Program-made: the position numbers and the translations under genes
Part shown: positions 25,791-37,779 of the stretch, piece after piece
How positions within the stretch are numbered: the first letter of the stretch is position 1
Layout of the letters: every line of letters starts with the position of its first letter
The notes under the pieces: model-generated
Told to the model about the DNA's origin: nothing
Seen by the model: only the letters and a program-made list of their open reading frames with translations
The model's database searches: none
Origin: Aplectana chamaeleonis
Taxonomy: Eukaryota; Nematoda; Chromadorea; Rhabditida; Cosmocercidae
NCBI GenBank assembly: GCA_029168955.1
Contig: JAPDOI010000877.1
Span: 186,001-250,000, forward strand
DNA length: 64,000 nucleotides
Direction: 5' to 3'

Positions 25791-26749
25791 TGCCTTACGC
25801 AAGTCAGCCCAGGACTGACTAACTTACAGTGCAGCTTTGCAGAGCTTATACTTATCTACAGAGGTTGTTGGATCCTCTTTCATGGAGGAAAGCAATAGTT
25901 TGCATGCCCATTTTTATACTTTTAGGTGCTATTTTGATTCCGTTCTACGGTACCTTTTTCAAATGTTTAAATCATGTTTTATGAAAAACTTCTTTTTCCG
26001 AATCTTTTCTTGATTTTGGGACAAACCTGATTAGAATGGATGAGGATACAACCACAAATAATTTCAGAGATATTGTTTCCGAAAGACTCATGTAAAGTCT
26101 AGGCCTTAGACGAGAGCCTTGAACGCGATGAGAGTGTCACGCAATAATCGAACGAGTGGACGCGTCGTTTGATTCCAGCTAACTGACCTCCGTGCACTGC
26201 TCGTTTCAGCTATTACCGCTATGCGACCGCTCACTCTGACTTAAGACGCGCAGGTGCCTCTGCTGATCAAGCCACTTCCGATGAATTTCACTGCCTTGCT
26301 AGAAATTTTGGGGACAATCCGTCAAATTTCCTGGAATTGCTCACCTGCTACCAATAATTTGATCCTCAAAAAAAGTTGTCAATTTTCACTTTCCATTCAC
26401 TTCTTGCGATATATCGCACGGATATTACTTTTGAGTGAGAAATTTGATAAAACAAGAAGCAGCTCCACCAACAGAACAACCACCCTTCATAATTCCAGTC
26501 AACTGAGATTTCTCTCTAAGAATAGCCAACTGTGTAACTCATACACAACGAGGAAGACGTGTACAGAACAGACGGTTGGCTCGAAAAAGGGAAATGTCCT
26601 CCTATGGAAAATTCTTGTAGTCAACCCCGGGGTCACCTTTCTAGTTTTCGTTTGGAAATTCTTGTATACGTCACGACATAATTACTTTACTCAGAGGGGA
26701 ATCGCCTCTGTTCGTTCAAACAACTGGGGCTAGCTGAGACCACTCATTT
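25791..26749. other. Unassigned interval
   Basis: There is no recognised gene. A plus-strand frame of 159 codons (26254-26733) begins with GTG, shows no known motif, and has no splice or promoter support, so I do not call it. Confidence 0.4.
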
Positions 26750-27310
26750 GATTTGGGGCCCTAAAATTACGCTCCCAAGAATTTCAGGCCCCCTGAATAT
26801 GGCTGTTTGGTCAATCGTTTGGCACCTCACCATAAATTCTCTATGCCGCCGTCAAATAATTGCAGTGGCATCCATGTCACGAACCTCACATACGGAGTCT
26901 TGAAAAATTACTCTGACGCGAACTCCAGATCTATTTATCCGTTGCGTAAAATCTAATTCTCCTGATGTATAGTCTCAGATTCGACTCAAAATTTATATCA
27001 TGGGCTAATTCGGGGTACTGAATGCGAATTTAACGTCCTTCGTTTGTCGATTTTCGGAATGTTTTGCCCCCTAAATATCATGGTGCCTACCGTAACCCCT
27101 CCGAATTTCGGCAAATTCACCTCAGATTTGTTTTGAGCACCCTTATCAAACCACAACGTGTAAATACAAAACAAGTTCACACGAAGCTTGGAAAAAGCTT
27201 ATAACTTCCTCGAACCAGCAACTCGGGGGTGGGATACTGCGAAGTTTTACTATGGAGGTCCAAAAGATACTAACAATACAATTAAGCTTCGCAGATGCGT
27301 ATACCGCTCT
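26750..27310. repeat. Dispersed repeat shared with 49690-50250
   Basis: The clearest shared blocks are GGGATACTGCGAAGTTTTACTAT (27233 region; 50148 region with one change) and GCAGAT near the right edge. Another is the CCCCCTAAAT motif, which pairs in reverse with TTTAGGGGGCAAA near 49775. It is probably an old DNA-element family. The ends were not resolved. Confidence 0.55.
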
Positions 27311-27324
27311 ACACTTGCCTTGTT

Positions 27325-27775
27325 AGTCCTCAGCCACAATTAGAACACAATCCATCCCTCGCTATTCCACTTCCTGTGGAGTAGAAGATCGCGTCTGAAC
27401 TGTCTTTGTGACTGACTGCAGAGTTACAGCAATTCTTCCTTCACCACATCCGTCCAAAAATGTATTCTAATTCAGGCGCTGTTTTTCACCAAGGGCTTAC
27501 AAGTATACGACTTCTTCCAATTTATTTTAGTGATTGGAAGAACGGGTAGCGGCGAAAGACCGAAACTCTTGGAGCGTGTTGAGCAAGGCGGTCTGGTACC
27601 CTTCATAGATGCCATAAAAATCCGTGCGCATTTTTCGTTGTAGCTTTATCTGTACGTCTGCAAAAGCTGACACCTTACTCGCGTCAAGCGTTGATCTATC
27701 GAGCTGATTTTATTCTGAAGATTTATTTCAAAATTTGTGGCCATAAATATCCAAACAAACGTGTTATCTTCTGCT
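27325..27775 (-). pseudogene. RTE LINE 3' fragment
   Basis: Minus-strand remnant matching the 3' part of the RTE at 32.4-32.8 kb. The shared plus-strand text includes CAGCCACAATT, CGCGTCTGAACTGTCTTT-like and CCACATCCGTCCA blocks, then GTCAAGCGTTGAT and AAATATCCAAACAAACG. Many substitutions and indels are present, and no frame survives. Confidence 0.75.
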
Positions 27776-28261
27776 GAATGTTAATTTGTAGCGAGATAAT
27801 AACCAGAACGCTTTCATTGCATGGCAGGTGCTGTTTTCTGCAGCTGATATTTTTATTTATAGTTGATTGTTTTGTTGAGAGGGGCCTCACACTCACTCCA
27901 CCACGCATTCTCGCACTTTTCTCGGGATTCGCCGTAAACTCCACCACCTCCTCACCCTCATCACCCCACGGTTGCAGCTGGCATCGTATGCAATCGCGGG
28001 GAAACGAGGAGGGGGAACCTTCGAATTTTTGCGGCTATAGCGACCTACATGTCTTTCATCAAACACATAGCTTCAATTGGAGGAAAACTCAAAGAAATTG
28101 CAGTGATTTTTCTCGCTTAGAATATATGTACTTGGGTAGTGAACATATAAATTCAAACCCCTTCGAATGATTTCCAAGACCGTTTCTTTCTTGTGCCTTT
28201 GGTCAATAAAAAGCGATTGCCGCAGATTCCCCATTGTCCGAATCGAAACTGTATCCGATAA
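27776..28261. other. Unassigned interval
   Basis: No gene or repeat is recognised. Open frames of up to 130 codons on the plus strand lack motifs. Confidence 0.35.
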
Positions 28262-28445
28262 CACTATGTAACAAATTTTCACTTTTTTCTGTTCCTGGGT
28301 TGAAATTGCGTTTTCCTAACCAGTTAGGTCTAGAACAGACAGAAAATAGCAATTATCCCAGAAAAACTTCGCTTTTGTGACTGGGGCAATGGAATTTGGA
28401 AAATCGCGTGTTTATATAAGACAATTATTGTTCCTGGCTTCTAAG
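28262..28445. repeat. ACACTATGTAACA-type repeat
   Basis: ACACTATGTAACAAATTTT through GGTCTAGAACAGACAG recurs at 47627-47740. The right edge, TTGTTCCTGGCTTCTAAGTG, recurs in inverted form at about 37580 (CACTTAGAAGCCAGGAACG). This is probably the termini of one DNA-element family. Confidence 0.6.
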
Positions 28446-28480
28446 TGTTATATATTTATATTTATATTTATATTTATTAT

Positions 28481-28609
28481 ACGCCGTAGCCGACGTGCTC
28501 ATAATCCACAAAGTAGCGAGTTAGAGCCATGAAAATGTATACAAAAACAAATCAAGTCTCAGCGCAACGATTTAACTGCTGACCACAAGGCCATGGTTCA
28601 AATTAGAGA
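28481..28609 (+). repeat. tRNA-like repeat (possible SINE), plus copy
   Basis: A 130-bp sequence with an A-box-like TCAGCGCAACG and a B-box-like GGTTCAAATT 33 bp further on. It is repeated in inverted orientation at 35824-35985. Both copies have a (TATTTA)n run on the same side. The two copies flank the LINE cluster at 29.3-35.6 kb. Confidence 0.7.
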
Positions 28610-29320
28610 ATAATCGAAAAGGCGTCACTAGACAAAGTCAGGAGCCTTTAAAGGTTGTGGGGGCAGTAAGGCAAAAACCCAAGTAGTGATAGAGGCTTGG
28701 AACCATTCAGTGTTTCTTGGTACGGGGAATAAATTCATAGTAATCCGTTTCATATTCAAGCTGCAATGAAAGCGTTTCATATTCAAGCTGCAATGAAGCG
28801 ACCCTACCCACGCGGCATCCTAGGATACATACTGTCCTCCGACCGCTGTAAGGTATCTGGGTGATGTATCTTACGATAATTCCAAGTGTCAGGGGTAGAT
28901 GACAGGCGGAGACAACTCAGTTCCCAGCTGCAGGCCTATAGCACCAACTTGAGATAGAGGGAAACTTGAAACCCGAAGGAAGAATAAATATATGGCTCCG
29001 AACCCAGGTAGCGATAACCTTATGAGATATGGGATGGACACTCGGTCAGTGATTGACATAGTTAAATACGTAGCGGTGGACAATATTAAACAGCGAGAAG
29101 GCAATATGAGAAGAGGAGCTCGTGCAGTGCTAGGTGTTGTAGCCACTGGTAAGTGAGTAGGTCGCCATGAGACGTTATAGGATAGCATTAGATAATGTCG
29201 GTGACGCCGATAACTTGAAAGACATCAATTCTCTTCAGAGCTGCCAGAAAACGAAACTGTCTGCCACGCCAAACACAGCCCATCACAAACACGAAACCAT
29301 CGAATGCACTTCACAAGCTG
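28610..29320. other. Downstream flank of the CR1-like LINE
   Basis: This is probably 3' UTR of the minus-strand LINE plus flanking DNA, and the LINE's 3' terminus could not be located. A 29-bp segment (TTTCATATTCAAGCTGCAATG and neighbours) is duplicated in tandem at 28747-28805. Confidence 0.4.
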
Positions 29321-32150
29321 CTACACTTCTGCAATGTTCAAATTAACAACCAAGTCAAGTTTCTTCACCTTATTTTTAAAAATCAAAACATTTGAAGATT
29401 CTATGACTTCTTGTGACAGCAATTCAAACCATCTTGCTCCCCTGAAGAGAAGTGAATTGAAAAGTCGATCATGGTTTCGTCTTCTCACACTAATGCACTG
29501 AATACCAAATCTCGACGCACGCCCTCTACACGGTCGGAAACACCAGTATTTACTTGCCTTCAGTTTCAGATCACCTTTGAGTAATTTGAAACAGAAGACC
29601 AGATCATTGAAAATACGACGGTGGTAAAGACTGCGTAGTTTAAAGTGACAAAGACGCTGCCTGTACGTTCGCAAATTCTGGAGAGAGCTGAAGTCAGTGG
29701 AACATCTAGACATCAAGATCTTCACAAACGTTTTCTGCACTTTCTCAATTTTTTCTCTCAGTTTTTTAGTGCACGGGCTCCAAACCTGAGATCCGTACTC
29801 TAGGATTGGTGAAACGTAGGCTTTATAGAGTCTTAACCACAGCGATACGTCACTGCTTTTGATATTTCTACAAATCGTAAACAAGGTTGAAAAAGCTTTC
29901 GAGACCATTCTGCTTATATGTGTCTCAAAGTCAAGTTTTGGATTGAAAAGCACCCCCAGATCGCGGACTTCTTCCGAGTTTACTAAAACAACATCACCAA
30001 AGCTATATTCCATTAGCTGACTTCTCCCAATGTGAAAAACACTAGTCTTTGACAGATTAACAGGCAATTGCCAAGACGACGACCACTGCATCATGTTGGA
30101 GATTGACTGCGAAAGCGCCTCGTAGACCTCTATCTGATTTTCTTGGTTGTAAACGCCATAAATTTTTATGTCATCCGCATACATTTGCACTTTTACATTA
30201 ATATGCGTTCTAAGTTTTGCTGGTAAATCAAAAGTGTAAGCAAGAAATAAAAGCGGTGAAAGAACTCCGCCCTGCGGCACTCCGCTAGGGCAAGGGTAAC
30301 GCATAGAGTAAGAGTTGCCCACTTTCACACACATGAATCTATCCCTAAGATAGGAGCGAATCCACTCAAGAAGTGGCCCCTTGATACCGAGTAAACTGAG
30401 TTTTTGTAAAAGTTTGCCATGATTTACTTTGTCAAAGGCTTTAGACAAATCGAAATAGATCACGTCTACAGAACATCCATTGTTCACTGCCACATTCCAG
30501 TCATAAACAGCATCGGCAAGCTGGGTGATTGTGGAGGCACCACTCAAGAAACCATGCTGCTCTGGGGGAATGAGATTATTGCTGGTGAACCACGAAATTA
30601 TTTTTCCACGAATGATCTTTTCCAGCACTTTAACAGGAGTTGGATTTATGCTTATTGGTCTGAAATTCGAAACTAAATTGGAGTTTGAAACTTTTGGAAT
30701 TGCAGTGACTATGGCTTCTTTCCGTAACGATGGGACTTCATTGAAAATCAAAGACATGTTGAAAATCATAGAAAGAGGTCTACAGAGAGCAGTCGCGCAG
30801 TTTTTATAGACAATTTGTGGAATTTCATCGAAAGTTGCCGCATTGGATTTTTTTAATGATTTCAAAATTTTGAGTACATAGTGCGGGAATACTACTACTT
30901 AATCTGGAGAGTTCAAAACTTGATCGCAACAAAGGTGATTACTGAAAACCTCATCATTTTCAGAGGAAAAAACCGAAGCAAAATACTTGGCTAGTGCTTC
31001 CGCTTTGCCCTTATCGTCCATCCATCTGCTACCAGTATCGTCTTCGATTACGAAGTCATGACACTGAGATTTCAGTTTGAAATTTATAAGCTGGTATATC
31101 GCTTTTCTGTTAGGACTGCTACTGGCACGTTTCTCTTGGTTGGCCAAGAATTTTTTCAAATGGCGATCCAGCTCGTCGCAAACCTTCTTGTAGCACACAT
31201 GAGATAAAGGTTCAGGCAAAGTGTAAAAAAGGCGATTTTTTTGAGAGACTAGATTACATATATGTCTAGGATACTGTACTTTTCTTTCCTGTCTAGTCTC
31301 AAATGGAACGAACTGAGCCAAACCCGAGTATACTCTGCGGCAAAATCTTTGATAAACATCGTCAACAGTAGTGTAACCTTGGAAAGTTCCCCACCAATCG
31401 ATGGAGGAGAAGTATGCAGATAATGCATGATAGTCGGCTTTGTTGAAATTTGGAAATGGTAATAACGTGATTGATAGCAATTCGCAACAAATCCGGAAGG
31501 AAATCATATTGTGATCAGAAGTGGCAAAAGGGGGAATGACCGAGATTTTGTCCAAAATAGGTTCTGAAGTTAAAATTACATCTAGAACCGAAGTGCCCCG
31601 AGTTGGTGAGCGCACATTCTGGGACAAGTTACAACACTTGAAAAATTTTAGGAATTTTCTACTATTCGCATCTCTTCCTACACTCAATACCCAATCTATG
31701 TCAAGATTCAGATCTCCTAGCATTATCAGAAATTTATCAGAAAGACAAGAGTCCACAAGAACATCAAGAAGTGCTTCGTCATCGGCAGAGGTTGAGCTGG
31801 GCGGCCGATAAAGCAAGACTATTCTGAACGTCGACGGAAACTGCGAATCAAAAGCATCCAGGACGAGCAAGTTCGATTTGAGAGCAGGGGGGAAAGTGCA
31901 CGATAAGATGTTCATAAAGCGTTTAACAAGGCAACATATTCCACCACCTCTACTACCCCCACGATCTGATCGAAAAATTTCATAGGGAAATTTTGAGATT
32001 ATTTCGGAATTGGTAATCTTAGATGAGAGTCATGTTTCTGTTATAAAAACCATGTCTGGAGTATGAACTGCAAGGAAATAGTGAAGATGGTGAATTTTAT
32101 TACAAAGGCTTCGAGCATTAAAAAGGAAGCAACTCAAACCTTGGGGTGCT
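29321..32150 (-). pseudogene. CR1-like LINE ORF2 (endonuclease-reverse transcriptase), two stops
   Basis: One continuous minus-strand frame of about 940 codons, broken only by TGA at 32030-32032 (in VFITET*LSS, where the family usually has Trp) and TAA at 30899-30901. Endonuclease motifs in order are FLFNARSLCNK, VFITET, DRGGSRGGG, MLGDLNLDIDW and TSDHNMISF. Reverse-transcriptase motifs are EQHGFLSGAST, FDLSKAFDKVNHGKL, SGVPQGGVLSPLLF and MYADDIKIY with the YADD pair. A C-terminal YKAYVSPILEYGSQVWSP motif follows. TAG at 29321-29323 ends the frame. With just two nonsense codons it looks recently inactivated. Assignment to the CR1/Jockey group is from motif style; the exact clade was not tested. 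ORF1 lies upstream, cut by a nested RTE. Confidence 0.92.
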
Positions 32151-32160
32151 CCGTGACTAG

Positions 32161-32262
32161 CTAGGCGTTTCCCGATCTAGGTAGGTCTTGAACGCGCCGA
32201 ATTTCGCCGCGGTACACAACCCAAGTGCGAGAATTTAGTTGTTTGTTGCGCTCTCGACCAGA
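32161..32262 (-). pseudogene. CR1-like LINE ORF1, 3' part
   Basis: The minus strand reads RERNKQLNSRTWVVYRGEI followed by RRVQDLPRSGNA and TAG (32161-32163). This is the expected C-terminal tail of an ORF1 whose upstream half ends MRQECR at about 36065. The AT microsatellite at 32267-32343 adjoins the break. ORF2 opens in another frame just downstream, with its first motif at about 32135. Confidence 0.8.
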
Positions 32263-32264
32263 CC

Positions 32265-32266
<2 letters not shown>

Positions 32267-32343
<77 letters not shown>
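32267..32343. repeat. (TA)n microsatellite, 77 bp
   Basis: A pure TA run at the 3' end of the minus-strand RTE. It is probably that element's simple-repeat tail, expanded. Confidence 0.95.
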
Positions 32344-32344
<1 letters not shown>

Positions 32345-32345
<1 letters not shown>

Positions 32346-35300
32346 CTTACTTGACTTAATCGGTTGGCTTTCGCCTGACGCGGTCATTCCGCATCTTCAC
32401 CGAGGTGTGCCGTCCTAGTAGTCAGCCGTGTCCATTTTTCACGGTCTTCAGCCACAATTTGAACACATTCCATCCAGCTGTCACTATTCCATTTCCTGCG
32501 AAACGAAACATCGCGCCTGAACTGTCTTTCGATGCCGAGTGACTTTAAATCCTCTTTAACCACATCCGTCCAGAACTTTCGCCTACGCCCAGGTGGCCGT
32601 TTCCAGACAGGATTTGGAAGCATTTTTAAAGCGTGTTGTACGAGACGATCCGGCGTTCTTCTTAGTATATGCCCGAGCAGTCGAAGTCGACTTTCCATTG
32701 CTGCTTGAGATGGCGTTAGGAGATGCTGGCACCTCCTCGTGTCAAGCGTTGATGTACTGCGTCGATTTCCTTGTAAAGGTCTTCGTTATGGCATACACGC
32801 GGCCAGAAATATCCAAGCAAACGCCTAAAAGCTTCTCTCCGTGCAATCCAACCTTTCCATCTGCGTTTTCGGTGCTGCCCACGTCTCCGATCCGTACATC
32901 ATGATAGGGCGAATAGCGGATAGGTAGACGCGCAACTTGACTTCCTTCGCGATGGTGGTAGACCACAAACACTTGGTTAGAGAATTGAATGCAGACGTAG
33001 CTTTCGCACATCGTTGTCGAATATCCGCTGCATAACTACCATCGTTCTTCAGCAAACAGCCCAAATAACAGAAATCGTCCACCAGTTCGATACGTTGTCC
33101 GTCCACACAAACTCCAGTTGAAGGCCTCTGAGAGACCCACATCTGCTTGCATTTGTCGGGACGAAGACGAAGTCCATAGGCTGCGGCATACTTCGAAACG
33201 AGGTTCACAATCCTTTGCAGTTTTGCGTTGTTTTCAGCGAATAACACAATGTCGTCGGCGTACTCCAGGTCGACAAGGGAGCGTCCTGATGGTGTTAGGA
33301 TCACATCCGCAGGAAACTGTTCTGCAACTCTACGCATGATGTCATCAACGGCGAAGTTGAAAAGAAAAGGTCCTGCAACGGCTCCTTGCCTTACTCCCGT
33401 TTTCACCTCGAAAGCTGACGTAAATCCGACAGGTGTACGAACTGCTGCTGTTGTTCCTTTGTTCATGTCCTCGATTAACCGAACATACTTTTCCGGGACT
33501 CCATCTGCTCGCAGAGCATTGAGCAATCGATCACGATGAGGAGAGTCGAACGCGGCTTCAAAGTCCAAAAAAGCAAGCTGTAATGGCTTCGAAAACCGCT
33601 GCCACGATTCAATTACTCTTCTCACGACGAACACTTGGTCGATGGTCGATCTTCCAGGTCGAAAACCGGCTTGCTCATCTCTGGTCGTTCCTTCACGATG
33701 TTTGATAAGTCGCTCGAGAATGATACGTTCTAAAACCTTGTACATGACACGAAGTAGAGAGATTCCTCTGTAGTTCTTAGGATCCGTGACGGATAGCTTC
33801 TTGTGAAGAGGTACGATGATCGCATGTCTCCACGAATCGGGTATCCTTTCGCTCATCCATATGGCACGGATGGTGTTGGTCATTTCACGAATCCCAGACG
33901 GAGGAAGAGCTTTCAGCATTTCAGCAGTGATGTTGTCATCTCCACCTGCCTTTCCATTCTTCATTTTCCGGACACAATCCAAAAACTTCAGACTCAGTCG
34001 GCGGTTCCTCACTGACATCGTAATGTGCTCTCTGAACATGCGGGAGCTCAGGTACTGATGGCGCTGGACGATTCAGTAGTGAACTGAAGTAATCCTTCCA
34101 TATTGGCAGCGTCGCATCACCAACTGCAACTCCATTGGTAGTGTTCAAGACAGGAGAACATCTCTTCATCTTCCCGCTATACTGTCGCAGCAACGTGTAG
34201 GCTTTCCTCGGATTCTTCTCCTCCCAAGCCTCTCGAACTCCTTAGCTCTACACGTCCACTCTCGTTCGCGGTCACTTTGAAGCTGCCGACGCAACTTCCT
34301 CCTCAGACGCTTTCTCCTCCACGAAGTTTCCTGCAGTTCGGAGAGCACATACTCTGTTGTAGGTAGATGTTGTTTCTTCTGAGACGTAGGCGAACTTCTT
34401 CTTAGGCTGTACAACCGGGAGTGCCTCTTTCGAAGCGTCCTGGATGCATTTGACAAAAAGAATCCGCGTCGCAAAGTTTCTTCTTAGTCCGTACTCCGAT
34501 GTGAATAGAAACGCGTTGTCGGAAATTCCTTCTGCACTCTTTCATCTCTGAGACTTGTCATGTCAATCCTCTGGAGAGGCTGAGCCCCTCGCTTCCTCTT
34601 ATGAATCCTCGCAGTGAAGTTCAACAGAACAGGACGGTGATCCGAATCGAATGCGACATCCCACACAGCTCTAGATCTTCGAATGTCCGATACTGGAATA
34701 TTCCTCGTCAGGACATAGTCAAGCTGTAGTTTCAAAGTTGTCATCTTCCGCTTCCGCTGCTCTTCTGGAGATAGCCGGGTTGGTCCCTGCCACGTAAGCT
34801 GATGGCGGCGATGATTCCTCTTGAATGTCGATGCAATAATCAGACCACTGCGTTCACAAAAGTCGACAAGGCGGTAGCCATTGTCCGATGTTTGCTCCAC
34901 TGGGTAGAACCATTTACCGAGTACTTCGGATTCCTGATCAAGTCCCATCTTCGCATTTGCGTCAATCCCCACGACAACAGCATGTTGACAAGGTATCCTG
35001 GCCAGCAACGTATTGAGTTCCTCATAAAACGCATCCTTCGAATTGTCTTCGGCGGTTTCAGTGGGCGCATGAGCACTCACTATCCACAGATTGAATCCTC
35101 TGTGATCCCGCAGTCGTACGAATGCATTCCGACACGACGTTGAGCCGAACTCCTTGACCATACCATTGAAATCCTTCCTTACAGCTATTGCACAGCCTCC
35201 CACTCTCCTATCGTCAGCGTTGCCGCAGTAGATGGTGTACTCTCCGACGCTGATGACGGGTCTATCTCTGAGGCGGGTTTCCTGCAAAGCAGCAAACGGT

Positions 35301-35595
35301 GCATGGAAATAGCCTCAGAAGTCTGGATAGCGCAGTTTTTGGATATCACTCGACAGCGATCGACAGTTCAGGGTGGCGAAATTGTGGCTTGTGGCCAAAG
35401 ACTCCATGGCTCCCTAGGTACGGATCCTAAGGTGTTATGGACCAGAGGCCTTAGTGTGCCGGACGGCGACACCTTTATGCAATGTGTGGATACTTTCGCG
35501 ATATAGCTGTGCACGCTATATCGCTCGAACGTTCCCTGTGTACACTCAAACGTCTGCTGGGTTCAGTAGAAGCAGGGGCACCAATGAGCAGGTAC
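32345..35595 (-). mobile_element. RTE-type LINE nested in the CR1-like LINE
   Basis: A minus-strand RTE element of about 3.2 kb. A GC-balanced leader (35595-35408) precedes the coding region. The 3' end reads AAGTCAAGTAAGTCAT into the TA run. The (AT)100 microsatellite at 35620-35821 lies just upstream of its 5' edge. No clean target duplication was found because both borders run into AT repeats. Confidence 0.85.
32384..35407 (-). pseudogene. RTE endonuclease-reverse transcriptase, frameshifted
   Basis: The frame starts at ATG 35407 (MESLATSHNFATLNCRSL). A TGA at 35315-35317 interrupts it before QETRL. Endonuclease motifs are FAALQETRL, GGCAIAVRKDF, VSAHAPTETA, VVGIDANAKMG and DSDHRPVLL. After frameshifts near 34480 and 34180 and between about 34040 and 33940, the reverse-transcriptase domain is open over 34039-32825: GFRPGRSTIDQVF, LAFLDFEAAFDSPH, GVRQGAVAGPFLF, LEYADDIVLFAE and PIMMYGSETWAAP. 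Frames then break near 32830 and 32700. The end, TRTAHLGEDAE, is at 32384. RTE elements of this kind carry one ORF for target-primed retrotransposition. Fragments of the same family occur at 27325-27775 and 41120-41215. Confidence 0.93.
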
Positions 35596-35617
35596 CAACA
35601 GACTTGTATACACACTT

Positions 35618-35823
<206 letters not shown>

Positions 35824-35985
35824 ATTCTAATTTGAACCATGGCCTTGTGGTCAGTAGTTAAATCGCTGCGCTGAGACTTGATTTGTTTTTGTATACATTT
35901 TCATGGCTCTAACTCGCTACTTTGTGGATTATGAGCACGTCGGTTACGTATATATAATAAATATAAATATAATGGCTCTATTAAT
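35824..35985 (-). repeat. tRNA-like repeat (possible SINE), minus copy
   Basis: Inverted copy of 28481-28609 with few differences, including the A-box-like CAGCGCAGCG and B-box-like GGTTCAAATT. Its 3' side runs TTAGAATTAAAT into the AT microsatellite. A second, truncated piece, TGGTTCAAATTAGAATGAAAT, lies at 36045-36062 exactly at the break in the LINE ORF1. Confidence 0.7.
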
Positions 35986-36003
35986 ATTTAATATTTATAT
36001 TTA

Positions 36004-36007
<4 letters not shown>

Positions 36008-36042
<35 letters not shown>
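36008..36042. repeat. (AT)n microsatellite, short
   Basis: About 17 AT dinucleotides next to TTTATATTTATA runs, between the tRNA-like repeat and LINE ORF1. Confidence 0.9.
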
Positions 36043-36044
<2 letters not shown>

Positions 36045-36063
36045 CATTCTAATTTGAACCACG

Positions 36064-36651
36064 ACACTCCTGTCTCATTTCGAACTCTCGCTGACGCTCT
36101 TCTCTAGTCATACTTCTACGCACGTAAGCGTCAGGAAAGTTGGACCCACGAAGCCGGTGAGTGTTAGCCAGAGCCGTTGCCCAGTACGACCGCGTGGGTA
36201 GTACAACTTTAACCAGACGCGGACGTGCGCTCGACTCACTCAAAGCGCCCATGCGGAACACATCTGATGGCCTGCAGTCCACGTTTAGTACGCTCATAAC
36301 TTGGTCCACTTTGTTCTCCTAATCAGCCCGCTTCTCCAAGGGAGGCATCTCCTTCGGAGCCTCAGGGAGACCGGAGATTACTATGCTACGTGCCATTTTT
36401 TCCGATTCAATGCCTGCCGAGACCTGTTCCGGAAACTTGTGTAAAAGAGCACGAACCATCATCTCTACCAGGGAATCCTTGTTACGTTGTTACGTTTTAC
36501 GTTGGTCAAGAGCTGACATCTTTGCAATGTCAGCCTCCAGAACCTCATTACAAGCCTGAGGATCCCTAGTGGATGATGATTCGAGCTCTCCCGCGACAAC
36601 TCCGGAACCCTTCTTGGCCTGGCGAGTAGTTGGCTTTGACGGTTTTGACAT
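36064..36651 (-). pseudogene. CR1-like LINE ORF1, 5' part, two stops
   Basis: Starts at ATG 36651 (MSKPSKPTTRQAKKGSG). In-frame stops are TAA 36490-36492, beside a small GTTACGTT duplication, and TAG 36319-36321. Recognisable ORF1 blocks are KMARSIVISGLPEAP, VMSVLNVDCRPSDVFRMG, RPRLVKVVLPTRSYW and FPDAYVRRSMTREERQ. This is the nucleic-acid-binding ORF1 type found in nematode CR1/Jockey-like LINEs. The frame runs on to a TAG at 36049-36051, but the last codons come from the inserted AT-tailed repeat. The true C-terminus is at 32161-32262. Confidence 0.85.
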
Positions 36652-36654
36652 GAT

Positions 36655-36990
36655 CGTACAGCAGGTGCAATCGAGAAAAAAAATCTCTCCAACTATCTGG
36701 GCAACAACGAAAAAAAAATCTCTCCAACTATCTGGGCAACAAAACTTTAAACTTTGAATTTAGACTAAGTGTCCGAGAATGTGAGCAGGCGCCGCAACAC
36801 GTCGAAGTTGAAATGAGAATGATATAAGGTCAAGTACGACCACACCACAACCAGAGAGAGCAGACGAGATCGACCGCACACGAGGCACACCACTCAGAAT
36901 GATATTATTACTACAATATTAGAGTTCAGAATATTATTAAACATTAAATAAATATTAAATATTCAGAATGATATATTAGAATGATATTAC
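36655..36990. other. Probable LINE 5' flank, unassigned
   Basis: A short tandem duplication (AAAAATCTCTCCAACTATCT, twice around 36678-36740) may be part of the LINE 5' UTR. Further right are AT-rich AATATTAAAT repeats. No gene is seen. Confidence 0.4.
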
Positions 36991-36994
36991 TCTA

Positions 36995-37566
36995 TCAATA
37001 TTCAATATTTCAATTGTTTATGTTTAATGAATGTGAAAAATGACTTCATTAAGCACAAATTTGGCTTACACGACGACAGCACGAAGAAAACTCGTTTTTT
37101 ATGCGAAAATAGAAAGATTTTTACTCATTTCCGGCACTATGCTCAGGTAAAAACAAAAAATGCCTAAATAATAGACAAACACAGTCAGAAAGCGCTAGAG
37201 AAGTTTCATAAACGTGTAGATTTTCTAGATTCACGATTGTACTGTGGATCACTCTCTCCAAGTTTCACCCGAATATAGTCCCCCCTCATGATTTCGTTAT
37301 ACTGCCCTTGGTAACGGGGTGCAACTTCGACAGAGTGATTCACACTACAACCGTAAATCTAGAAAATCTACACATTCCCGAACCTTGTTGAGTGCTTTCC
37401 GAGTGTGGTTGTCTACTGCTTGTGCATATTTTGTTTTTACCTGTTCATAATGCCGAAAATGAATAAAAATCTTTCTATTTTCACAAAAAAACGGGTTCTT
37501 AGTGCTGCTGTGTGTAAGCGAAATTTGTTCTCGATGAAGTCATTTTTTCACCTACTTCAGGCATAA
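36995..37566. mobile_element. Foldback MITE, about 0.57 kb
   Basis: The arms 36995-37255 and 37320-37566 are inverted copies. Blocks such as GAAAATAGAAAGATTTTTAC and GTAGATTTTCTAGATT in the left arm recur in reverse complement at about 37460 and 37355. Beyond the right arm lies CACTTAGAAGCCAGGAACG, inverted relative to 28425-28445. No coding potential. Confidence 0.85.
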
Positions 37567-37779
37567 GCAATTAGAATATAACACTTAGAAGCCAGGAACG
37601 AAAATCGTGTTACATAGTGTAATGGGTTGCATAAGAGCATCACCCTCTTCCTTTTTCCAAACACTGCAGACCTCGTGTTTTCATAATTACATTATCTCAG
37701 TAGCGGAGCAAAATTCACTGTTTCTTCGTGTGTGTGGGTGTGGAGGTAAGGTAGAGACGACGAGAGAATATACTCAGAT

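Noticed and set aside
26254..26733. 159-codon plus-strand frame
   Set aside because: GTG start, no motif, no supporting signal, AT-rich composition.
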